Shown here in pieces: positions 33,744 through 43,854 of a DNA stretch of 64,000 bases. Made by a program: the position numbers and the translations under genes. The DNA comes from Porodaedalea pini. Taxonomy: Eukaryota; Basidiomycota; Agaricomycetes; Hymenochaetales; Hymenochaetaceae. Each line of letters begins with the position of its first letter. Positions within the stretch are counted from its first letter, which is position 1. The stretch lies in the NCBI GenBank assembly GCA_002794775.1, contig NBAY01000049.1:124001-188000 (forward strand), given 5' to 3'. The notes beneath the pieces were generated by a model. The model searched no databases and was not told the DNA's origin. It worked only from the letters and a program-made list of their open reading frames with translations.

Positions 33744-34190
33744 CTAAAGGTCAAATGAAGGTGGTAATTCAGATAACAGAGGCATGCTATCGGGAGGACG
33801 CCGGAAGGAGAAATATGTGAATTTGAGAAGTAAAAGAAAGTTATTTGGGCGAAACCATTCGGAAAACGTTAATGGGAGAGAGCGTTGATGAAAAAGGCCT
33901 TTTCGAACAAGAGAAAAGAAAGGACAACAATTAAGGATATGGCGGACATCATGTTTAACGCATGCTGGGTCTGGGCACCGGGGTTCGAGGTTTCGATTAT
34001 GCAGATCAAGCACGTTCAGCATTAGGCTGGCGGCGCGTGAAAGAACAAAGCGATGTATCTTTTTCCTTGGAGAAAGCTTCAGGAACGGACGTAAGGATCG
34101 CGTTGGATTAAGGATGAATGAGGACGGTTCGAGAATGGAATGGTGTCCCCGAAGATTGACGATGTTGCTTTTCCAGTCTCGAAGGAGGTC

Positions 34191-34616
34191 TGTTAGGCGG
34201 GAGTCCGGGAGACGACTCAGACTGGGCAGGCCTCGGCTGACTGTTGTTTGGGACGTGCTATACTCGAGCGGGGACTCGGGACACGCTGTACTCAGACTAG
34301 GTCATCGCGGAGGTAAGAGGATTAATACAAGACTAGACTAATACAAGGGGGACGAGTCTCACCTAGGTCGTCGTGGAGGTAAGAGGAAAAGCAGAACAAG
34401 GAGTTCATACGATTCCTGAGACCTTATATAGCGACGACCATGAGACTATATTACCTAACATTACATAATGAGTGGGAATGGAGCGAATGAAGGTTTATAT
34501 GAAGGGAGTGTGGGAAGTGATTGGAAAGATGGTTAAAGATAATGAAAAGGAGTGATTAAAAGAAAAGGAAAAGGAAAAGGGGAAATAAAGAAAAGGTAAA
34601 AGTTCAAGTTCTGACA
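34191..34616 (-). repeat. Ty3-B 3' LTR
   Basis: 426 bp. The pol stop TAA (34617-34619) abuts it, preceded on the minus strand by a G-rich polypurine tract (AAGGGGGGG). Confidence 0.95.
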
Positions 34617-37600
34617 TTACCCCCCCTTCAAGGTTGGGCGTCCCGACCAACCAAGATCGCGGTCGTCTGGCTCGGTGTCGACGAAGAGCGGGCGGAGTCG
34701 TGAGCGAGGGATGTCGAGTTTGCGAGGAGCACCGGGGTGTTTGAGGTAAAACTCAGCGATCGCCTCCTTTGCGTTTTCGCCAAAGTCCTTCTCTGGTTGC
34801 CAGGTCGGTTCGTTGTACCCGACCCACTTGACGAGGTACTGTAGTTTACCTCGGTGCAGCCGTGAGTCAATGACCTCCTCGACCTCGTACTCATCCTCGT
34901 CATCGACGATTTCCGGTGGAGGTGGTGGCGGCTGTTTCTGGCTTTTGAAGGTCGGTTCGATGGCAGGTTTGAGTAGTGCCTCGTTGAAGACGGGGTGGAC
35001 CTTCTTCCATCGCTTTGGGAGTTTGAGCTTGTATGCACTCGCTCCAATCTTGTCAACAATGTCGAAGGGACCATACCATTTGTCGGCAAGTTTCTTCGTG
35101 GGCGAGTCTGTACTGATGTTTTGCCCATCGAGGAAAACCTTGTCTCCTGCCTTGTACTCCACTGACGCTCCTGCTGTCCGGTCATGATAGCGTTTCATGT
35201 CCTCAGCCACCTTAACTAGATTGTCCTTCGCTACGTGATGAGTCTCCTTGATGTGCTTCGCGAATTCTTCCGCCGACATATTGGCAGAGGAAGTTCGTAC
35301 GGTGTTGAAGCTCATAGGGTGACGTCCGGTGTTTGCATAGAAGGGTGACATCTTTGTCGCTGAATGTTTGCGGTTGTTGTAGGCGAACTCTGCGAGGGGG
35401 AGCCAGTCCTTCCAATCTGATTGCCGATGATCGACGAAGAGCCGGAGGTACTGTTCGAGCTCTTGGTTGACGCATTCCGTTTGACCGTCCGTTTGCGGGT
35501 GGTATGCCGTTGACGGGTTGCCTTCGATGTGTAGGAGTTTGTACAGCTCCTTCATCATCGACACATCGAACTGTGTGCCTCGGTCGTGGATGATCTTCTT
35601 CGGTAAGCTATGGAGGCGGAAGACGTGGTCACGGTACAACTGAGCCATGCCTTTCGCTGACAGTTTCGTCGTCGTCGGGATTGCATGCATCTGTTTCGAG
35701 AATCAGTCCACGAAGATGCAGATCGCATTGTGTCCCTTGGAGTCCGGGAGCTCTCCGATTAGGTCAACTGTGATGATCTCCCAGGGACCTTCAGGGATCG
35801 CGTTTGGATGAAGCGGTCTCAACCTCGACGTTCTTAAGGCTTTTGTCCGTTGGCAACGGTCGCATCCTCGGACGTATGTTCAGACATCGGAGAACATCGA
35901 CGCCCACCAGAAGTCTTGATGTACCAGTTCAACCATCTTTGACGATCCAGGATGTCCTGCCAGGGTCGAGTCGTGGCACTCCCTCAATACCGCTTCCTTC
36001 ATCGTTGACGGCACGTACACCTTGCCTTTCATCCGCCACAACCCGTCGACTTTCGTCACATTCGTCGGCCTCTCCGACTCGTCCTGCGCTCTCTGCGCTT
36101 CACCCACTCGTTCCAACATTTCATCACGTGATGTCCTCACCACTCCACGGTTCAGCCACTTCTCCTTGATGAATATAACATCATCGTTGTCACCCTTGCC
36201 CTGATCATAACCTGTTTTGCGCGACAGCAGGTCGGCCTTGCCCATCGTCTTCCCCGGTTTGTGTTCGAGGTGGAAGTCGAATTCTTTGAGTTCGGTTCGC
36301 CAGCGAGCTTGTCGGTAGCTCAGCTTCTGTGCCGACTTGAAGTAGGTCAGGTTAGCGTGGTCAGACCAGATCTCGATCTTGTGTCGGGCGCCAAGGAGGT
36401 ATTGTCGCCACTCCTTGAGCGCCGAAACGATGGCAAGCATCTCTTTGTCATAGATTTCGTAGTTTTGTTCTGCCGGTAGGAGCGCTTCCGATCGGTAGGT
36501 GATCACTCTCCACTTCCCTTCTTGCTTCTGCAACAGCACACCTCCGAGCGCGTAGTTCGATGAGTCCGCCTCTACACGGAAAGGGCCCTCGTCATTGGCG
36601 ATCGCAAGGACTGGAGGTGAGCAGAGACGTCGTCTCAGCTCCTCAAACACTTCCTGCTGTTCGGTCTCCCATGCCCAGTCCTTCTTGCCTGTTAACGACG
36701 TTAACGGTCGGACCACCTTGCTGTAGTCCTTAATAAACCGTCTCAGCCAGTTTCCCATACTGAGGAACTGTTGTAGCTCCTTGAGGTTTCGCGGGATAGG
36801 CCAGTTCGCAATCACCTCCGTCTTCACTGGGTCGGCCCTGATCTCACCGTTGCCGATGATGTGACCGAGGTATTTGACGACCTTGGCATCGAACTCACAC
36901 TTCTCCGGTTTCAGGTATAGGCCATTCTCTCGAAGGATCTGGAGGACGCGCCTCGACGTGTCTATATGTTCCTCAATGGTTTCCGAGAGGATCAGTATGT
37001 CGTCGAGGTATACAATGATCAGGTTAGCGTAAATCAGGTCCTTGAAGATGTGATTGACAAAAGCCTGGAACGTCGCCGGGGCATTGCAGAGACCGAAGAA
37101 CATTACTGTCAGTTTGAAGAGACCCATGTTTGTGCGGAACGCTGCCTTCCACTCGTCACCTTCGCGGATCCGGATGTTGTAGTACCCCCAGCGAAGGTCA
37201 AGCTTAGTGATGTATTTCGCTTTCTTGACCTTGTCGATGAGTTCGTCGATGAGAGGAAGGGGATACTTGTTCTTGACTGTACCGTCATTAAGCTTTCGGT
37301 AGTCCTGGATCAGGCATAGGGACTTGTCGGCTTTCTTGATGAAAAAGAAAGGTGAGGCCATCGGGGATATTGACCTGCGTATACAACCAGACTTCAAGTT
37401 CTCCTCGAGGAAATCCTTCAGCGACTCCTGCTCCGTCAGTGTCAGTGGATAGATCTTGCAGTCGCTAGGTTTGAAGTCGGGTTTCAAGTCGATGACATGG
37501 TCCCATGGGCGGTGTTCCGGCAGTTTCTTGAATCCCTTTTCCGAGAAGACGTCAGCGTAATCGTCGAGGTATGCAGGCCAGGACGCCTTGTCCATTCGCA

Positions 37601-38260
37601 TCCCACTCACCCTCCTCGTCTGCTCCACCACCTCCTTCACCCTGCCTAGGTCCTCCACTGGCTCCCTTTCGATCGCACATTCGCTCAGGCAGCGAGTAAA
37701 GTCGAGTGTACCCATCTTCCAGTCAACCTCCGGGTTGTGCCATCGAAGCCAGTCATACCCCAGGAAGATGTTAGATGACGCCAGTGAGGTTACCGCCAGG
37801 ACGATCTGTTCCTTATGGTGACCGATTGTAAGTTCAATGTCAACGTACTCCTCGATCAACCCGGCTTCGTTGTGTGTGCTGTCGGCATTGAGTACCGCAA
37901 GGGGTCGGATATAACGCTTCGTCTCTAGCCCGTACCGTTCGACGAATCTCACGTCAATGCACGATCCCGTACATCCCGAATCTACGAGCACGTGTGCATC
38001 CACCTCCCTCACTTCACCCTCCACGCTGTGTCCGACATTCAGGAGAAGGTCCAGCTGGCGTCCGCCAGTCCCTCTCATGAACAGCTGCTCGTACTCTTCA
38101 CTTCCTTTCACACTGGTGGGGGCTTCGTACTCGGGAAAACCATCGACGTCATTTGCATCTACGTATTGTACAGACGGTTGGTTATATTTTAACGAGTCCG
38201 GATTTGAAGTCCCTTGTTCTTCTCGGTCAGTCGCCCCAATGGCTACGCCTGACCACTCGC
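34617..38260 (-). pseudogene. Ty3-B pol (PR-RT-RH-IN-chromodomain), two stops
   Basis: The -1 frame is open from the gag end; it holds protease VDSGCTGS (near 37970), RT with SPFFFIKKADKS and YLDD (37010-36999), RNase H (VEADSSNYALGG, IWSDHANL), integrase zinc region (ECHDSTLAGHPG ... YVRGCDRCQ), core D-D-E (VDLIGELP, HDRGTQF, YHPQTDGQTE) and chromodomain (EVEEVIDSRLHRGKLQYLVK, then WVGYNEPTWQPEKDF). Stops: TGA 35880-35882 (after MFSDV) and TGA at about 35703-35705 (VD*FSKQ, CGA to TGA). The first is also present in Ty3-A. The chromodomain would direct integration to marked chromatin, as in other chromoviruses. Confidence 0.92.
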
Positions 38261-38267
38261 AAAACCC
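38225..38267 (-). promoter_or_regulatory. -1 ribosomal frameshift site, gag-pol (Ty3-B)
   Basis: Minus-strand heptamer G_GGT_TTT (38267-38261) in the gag frame, 6-nt spacer (38260-38255), stem GGTCAG (38254-38249) with CTGACC (38230-38225). Gag stops at 38243 inside the loop. Pol is open in the -1 frame across the site. Confidence 0.7.
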
Positions 38268-39772
38268 TGCGAGTCGACAACCTCTTCGTCGTTCTCTCCC
38301 TCCTCAACGTATTCTTCCACCGTCGACCTTTGAGTGTCTACGACTTCCTCGAATGCCGATTCCTTCATCGCTCCGAGCTCATCGGCGAGGACGCGACGTT
38401 CACCTGGTGCCATCAGTTCTAGCATACACTGGATGATCGGTTTTGCCTGCGGGCACTTGTCCTTAAAGTGGCCCAAACCGCCGCAGATCCAGCACACGCA
38501 TCGGCATTGCGCCTCATTCATCGAAACGTCCATTGGCTGGCCAGCGCCTCCGAAGGTGATTCCAGTCGCGTCGCGTTTGTCGATGTGCGGGGCCACTACC
38601 TGTCGGCGTGCTGGGGGCGCTTGTTGGGGCGTCGGGTGGGGCGTGAATGGCAACGTCCTGCCTCGTTGGATCACGCAAATCTGTTGTTCGCCCTGGTCGA
38701 TTTCGACAGCTTTCTTCTTCCATGCCTCATACGTCGTCGGTACTGGCGTCGACCTCAACACCCTGCGGACCACCTCGATGTTCATTGCACACTTCAGGCA
38801 GTCGCAAATGACGCTATCATCCTTCAGCTCCGCTGCCTTGATGATCACGTCGAGATCCTGAAAGAACTCGTCGGCAGAGAGGTCCTTCTGGACCTTGTCT
38901 CGGAACTTCTTCAACGCCTTCTCCTTCCTGTTCGGGTCGTTGAAGGAAGCATCCAGTCGTTCCTGAAACTTGGTCCAGTCATCCGTGAAGCTCACGACGC
39001 CACTCATTGTGAATTCCTGGACGTAGTTTTGTGCCCATGTCGACGTGTTGCCACCCTTGAGGTAGGAGAGGGCGACATAGATTTTGCTCGACGACAAGGG
39101 GTACTTCGTGGGGTTTGCCGAGACAAAGAGAAGGACTTCATGCTTGAAGTCGAGGTAGTCATCGCTGCCAGTGAATTCGCGTGGCTGGGCGACGTCAATC
39201 GAGGGAGCTGGGGCTTGGGCTGCAGGGGCATTCGTTGCGGCGCGGGTAAAGGCAGCCGCTACAATCGCTGCGATTTCCTGTTGCTGCCTTTGGGTAAAGC
39301 CCTCCGACATCACTGGTACGGGCATGTGCGTTAGGCGTTCAGGGGGTGTTGGCGGTGACAAGTCTCTGCGGGGCGTTCGGTATCCTCCTGGTTCGCTGGG
39401 AAGGATGACCGACAATGTCAAAACGGTAGGGGATGCTGGGGCGCAAGGGGTTCGAGGCGCCCACCGAGTTCTTTCACCTGATGGGTCAGTTGAGTACAAG
39501 GTGTGTCTAATGTCACTCCACCAGAGGTTATGGGTGACGTGGTTTCTATCGTCGGCTACGTATGACTGTCGTTTGGTGTCGTAGCGCGACGAATGAGGGA
39601 GAGCCCGCTGCTGTTCCTCGGTAAGATCTATGTTGACTAGACCGGGGGGGGGGGGAACTGGGAGGGGCTGGTTGTCTGGATGAACGTTACGTTGGCGAAG
39701 GACAGGTTCGTCGGCGAGTTTGATGACCAAATGGAAGGAGGCGGCTGAGAGCACAATCGACAACGACGTCAA
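38243..39772 (-). CDS. Ty3-B Gag (open frame, start uncertain)
   Basis: An uninterrupted frame of about 510 codons runs to TAG at 38243-38245, but its first 5' codons contain no ATG (the boundary given is a TTG). The first ATG codons are well downstream (HMPVPVMSEGFTQRQQQEI, about 39326-39308). Ty3-A has an ATG further upstream (6065) where Ty3-B reads ACG, so the true start may have been lost. Capsid: SFTDDWTKFQERLDASFNDP. Zinc knuckle: CWICGGLGHFKDKC. A run of 12 G on the + strand (39643-39654) encodes prolines and could slip. Structural protein packaging element RNA. Confidence 0.8.
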   Translation of the reverse strand: MTSLSIVLSAASFHLVIKLADEPVLRQRNVHPDNQPLPVPPPPGLVNIDLTEEQQRALPHSSRYDTKRQSYVADDRNHVTHNLWWSDIRHTLYSTDPSGERTRWAPRTPCAPASPTVLTLSVILPSEPGGYRTPRRDLSPPTPPERLTHMPVPVMSEGFTQRQQQEIAAIVAAAFTRAATNAPAAQAPAPSIDVAQPREFTGSDDYLDFKHEVLLFVSANPTKYPLSSSKIYVALSYLKGGNTSTWAQNYVQEFTMSGVVSFTDDWTKFQERLDASFNDPNRKEKALKKFRDKVQKDLSADEFFQDLDVIIKAAELKDDSVICDCLKCAMNIEVVRRVLRSTPVPTTYEAWKKKAVEIDQGEQQICVIQRGRTLPFTPHPTPQQAPPARRQVVAPHIDKRDATGITFGGAGQPMDVSMNEAQCRCVCWICGGLGHFKDKCPQAKPIIQCMLELMAPGERRVLADELGAMKESAFEEVVDTQRSTVEEYVEEGENDEEVVDSQGFASGQA

Positions 39773-40024
39773 GGACTGTACACGGTGTGTTACCCACGTC
39801 CAGGTCAGATGGTTCCTCCACCAAAGGGAGAGGCGGAGAGCCAGGGTCGGGAAAGGCCGGGTGTAGGTTTATGTAATACACGAACGTCCGAAAACGTCTG
39901 GGCAGGGTTGAGGGTTTGTCGTTTAGGGGTTTTACACGTCAAGTCCGTCGAGGGGAGCGCTCCTCTAGACCGAGTGAAGGCGAGTCGACAGTGACGACGT
40001 ACGCTGGGGATGAGCCTGGGTGGG

Positions 40025-40035
40025 GTTCTGCTTTT
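40025..40035 (-). other. Primer binding site for self-priming (Ty3-B)
   Basis: Minus-strand AAAAGCAGAAC, one base from the 5' LTR, is the exact reverse complement of the predicted transcript 5' end (40233-40243). Same geometry as in Ty3-A. Confidence 0.8.
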
Positions 40036-40036
40036 A

Positions 40037-40462
40037 TGTTTGGCGGGAGTCCGGGAGACGACTCGGACTGGGCAGGCCTCAGCTGACTGTTGTTTGGGAC
40101 GTGCTATACTCAAGCGGGGACTCGGGACATGCTGTACTCAGACTAGGTCGTTGCGGAGGTAAGAGGATTAATACAAGACTAGACTAATACAAGGGGGACG
40201 AGTCTCACCTAGGTCGTCGCGGAGGTAAGAGGAAAAGCAGAACAAGGAGTTCATGCGATTCCTGAGACCTTATATAGTGATGACTGTGAGACTATATTAC
40301 CTAACATTACATAATGAGTGGGAATGGAGCGAATGAAGGTTTATATGAAGGGAGTGTGGGAAGTGATTGGAAAGATGGTTAAAGATAATGAAAAGGAGTG
40401 ATTAAAAGAAAAGGAAAAGGAAAAGGGGAAATAAAGAAAAGGTAAAAGTTCAAGTTCTGACA
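40037..40462 (-). repeat. Ty3-B 5' LTR
   Basis: 426 bp. Contains the minus-strand TATATAAG and, 33 nt on, GTTCTGCTTTT (40243-40233), as in Ty3-A. Confidence 0.95.
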
Positions 40463-43400
40463 AGGTCGAGCTGTACTTGAGCGTTCAGATTAGGTAAAGA
40501 ATCTGGTATCATTTCGCGATCGGGCTTGGTAGCAGCATCTTTTGCAAGTTTGTCGGCTTTGGAATTGCCCAATACTCCCTTATGAGAAGGGAGCCATTGG
40601 ATGGTAATATGTGAGGCCTCGTGGTGGAGGGCAAGAAAGATGCCGCAAAGACGACGGAATGTTATAATGAATTCTGCATGTCGAGTGTCATTAGAAAAGA
40701 TGAGTTCGACACAATTGAGCAAGTCCATAACGATATGAATGTGGATAGGGGTGAAGCATTTCGCCAATAGGAGAGAGATATGATGCATAGCTGCGATGAG
40801 CGCTTCCTGCTCCTCAAACAAAATGTTCGAGTGAGAGTGCGCTGCTGAAGAAAAGACAGCGAGTTCCTTGTGATCGTGCATGATAACGAATCCGTGGCCA
40901 CCTGTGCTAGAGCCATCGGCCTGCGATATGATGGAACCATCAGTAAAAATGAAATATTGATAAGGGGGGGGATGTAAAAAGAAAGAGTTGAAATCGCGAA
41001 TGGCGCGGATGCGTTGGGCTGAAGAGGGAATTGGAGTCATAATAAGACGAGAATGAATTTGAGTGAATGTAGGAAAGGGAAAAGATTTTGGAATTTGGAC
41101 ATCAGGAAGAAGAAATGACATTAAATATTGTTTCAGCATAGGTTTGTGGTTTGAGTAGGAGAAATATGATAATAAGAAACATTGAGAAAGGTAACGAATG
41201 AAAAGGTGAAGTGGTGGACATGATAAGAAAGCTTCTGCAACAGCTGGAGTAATGTTTTTGTGGAAAATATGCTGAAAAAAACGATTCTGAGTTGGTTGAA
41301 GGATGGTGGAAATAAGACTAGAGTCAGGGAAGAGAACAGCGCCATAGGTGGCCACTGAACGAATCAAACCGAAATAAAGCTGTCTGGCGTATTGGAAATA
41401 TGCACCGTTTGCGTGATGAAACAAAAAAGAGCGCTGGTGAATGGTAGAAAGGGCTTTATTTGCCCGGGATGTGAAATGAAGTTTAGGAGAAAGGTCGTAA
41501 GACAGAATGACTCCTAGCCAGGTTAAATGGAGCGAAGGAGGAACGACGCAATTATTGGGTAAGGACAGGGATGCATTAGAAGAAGAAGAAGGAGAGCCCT
41601 GAAGAAAAGAGTGGAAGGTAATAGTAGCGGCACAATGATTTGGGAGAATGTGAAGAAGTTCGATGGCGTCAGGGTCAATAGAAAGACCGAGACTATGGAA
41701 TTGAAGGGATAAAAAATGGAACTGATTGCAGAGGCGGGTTAGGTTGGTCCGAATGCTGAGGGAACGTGAATAAAGAAGGTGGTCATCCATGTATGCGAGC
41801 AAAGGACGATCAGGACCAAAGCGAGAGTTGTAAGCTAAAATAACGTCCGCGGCAGCAAAGACTGAAATAAGGGGGGATAATGGAGATCCTTGAGGAATGC
41901 CTCTGTTGGGTTTAATAAAAGGGAGAGAGAAGAAGTCGTTAAAATGAAGCAAAATTGGCCTGTTCCTGAGCCAGGCTGACAGGACACAAATAATATTCGG
42001 ATGAACATTGGAGAGGATAAGTTTCTGGAGAAGGCGATTATGTGAAATGTTGTCGAAGAAACCTTGAATATCCATGGTAAGGATGGATGTAATAAGGTAG
42101 CGATGTTGGCTGAAACGAGTGTTAGAATCACGGGAGTTGGTAATGAATGGTTGGGATAGAATAGTAGACAGAAGTTCATAACAAGCCGTAAGGGAAGAGC
42201 GGCGTTTCCTGCACCCATGCTGGGCATCAGGAAGAAGATTATTGGTTTCAAAAAAGGGTTGTAGAAAATTGAAAAGAATGTGTTCGAAGAGTTTACCAAT
42301 CATGTCGACCAGGGTAATGGGGCGGTACACCCGCAGAACCGAAAAATCAGAACGCTTGGGCTTTGGAATGAAAGTGACAAGGGATGTTTTAAAGGATAGT
42401 GGGAAATGGCTGAGCCGAAGGCATAAGGAGAAGAGGTCAACGAAGAATTGTCCACAGTGTTCAATAAGTAGCACGAGGTGTTTGTACGAGATGTGGTTAT
42501 TACCAGGACTCGTTTCTTGGTCGATGCCTGTGATTGCATCCTGGATATTGTTCATCGTAAAGGGTGGGAAGTTGCGGAGGGCTGGGAGTGGGATAACCTC
42601 TGGATTAGACAATAATGGGGGAAAAAACGTCTCGCGAAAAAGAGTTGCTTTATCGTCTTCCGAAAGGGTGAATGATCCGTTGGCCATACGCAGAGCACCG
42701 ATAGTGGAGCGACGGCGAGTAGTACTGAGATATTGATTACGCCATATAGATTGGGCATCGGATTGCTGAAGATGAGCGCCGAAAAAGGCATTTTTGGTGC
42801 AGGTAATCTCAATATCGAGGCGTTTACGCGATTCCGGATGAGGGTTTCGACAGTGCTCGTGGTACAGTCTTGAACATGCTTCGGACCACCAAGTATTGGG
42901 GCCGAAATATGACCGTGGTTTTCATTTTTTGAGAAAAAGGGTAGCGAAATTAGAAAAGGAGTCCTGGAACGCAAAAAGGAGTTCGTCCAGCGCCTCAGGT
43001 GTGTGAATGTCTGATAATGAAAAGGAGAACTTATTAGAATCGCAAAACTCCACGATGAACGCAGGTAAGTCGTGAGATCGGATAGAACGAAGGGCTGGTT
43101 TTGTAGAGGATGGGATTAGGTCCAAATGAAAGGAGAAAAGGAGTGGTCGGTGGTCCGACGAAATGTCCAAAGAATTATTAGACACAGAAACATGGTCCAA
43201 AAGATAAGGAGCGAAGTCCTCAGAAGCGAGGACGAGGTCAATGATGGTTTTGACGTTGTTAGAACAGTTAAAATAAGTGTACTGGTCAGAAGGGTTACAA
43301 ACAGTTAGGCCTCTGTCATTGATCCAGTCAACGAGGGCAGTCGACATCAAAAATTCGTGCGATTGAGCCGGAAACGACCATAGATCGCAATTCCTGTTAA

Positions 43401-43854
43401 AATCCCCCGTGAAAATGTTAGAGGGAAAACAACATGCGGGAAAGGGGTTTTCGAATTCGTGAAGGGAAGGGGAGCTATAAATGTTCCATAGTAAAAGAGG
43501 GGATGCGTCGTCCCAAGAAATGGAGATTACGCAAATGTTAGGAGACGGGGGGTCAGAATCATATAGTGAAACCCGGTGGATAATTCGTGGATGTACCAAG
43601 GTACAAACCTGCAGCTTAGATGAAGGAGATGGGCGGAAGATTGTATAAGGATCGGAATTGCGAATTTGAAAAATTCAAGAACCGGAAGGAGATGTTTTAG
43701 AAGGGATCGTAGATAAAATGACTGGAATTTCCTGAAAGCAAATGATATCAGGGGTATAATTCGTAGATGAAAAGGAACGTAGGAGATAGTCAAATGTGGG
43801 TTCAGAATTGTGGATGTTAAGAGAAAAAACGCTGATTGTGTCAGTCATAAGAAT

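Larger units (their letters stand above)
34191..40462 (-). mobile_element. Ty3-B: complete chromovirus (Ty3/gypsy), 6272 bp
   Basis: 426-bp LTRs, gag and pol in minus orientation, target duplication AGGTC (34186-34190 and 40463-40467) within LINE B ORF2. LTRs differ at about 13 sites by eye, 12 of them transitions. Gag is open throughout; pol has two in-frame TGA codons. RT keeps YLDD. This is the best-preserved copy of the family here. Confidence 0.95.
33744..43848 (-). pseudogene. LINE B ORF2 (EN-RT-RNase H), interrupted by Ty3-B
   Basis: The ATG at 43848 follows the ORF1 stop by 6 nt in the same frame. Endonuclease motifs: IICFQEIP, FTGDFNRNC, SSDHRPLL. RT: MDIQGFFDN, GIPQGSPLSPL and catalytic AYMDDHL (near 41783-41794). 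RNase H: FTDGSI, NILFEEQEAL, WLPSHKG, NSKADKLAK. Two TGA stops (43675-43677 and 42922-42924) interrupt an otherwise continuous frame. Ty3-B splits it at 40463/34190; removing Ty3-B and one AGGTC copy restores LLRDWKSNIV and the C-terminal zinc segment RCPDPACVKHDVRHILNC, ending at 33744. Intact length would be about 1,270 aa. Confidence 0.88.

Noticed and set aside
38468..39334. 288-codon + strand frame
   Set aside because: Antisense to the intact gag of Ty3-B, which has the zinc knuckle and capsid motifs.
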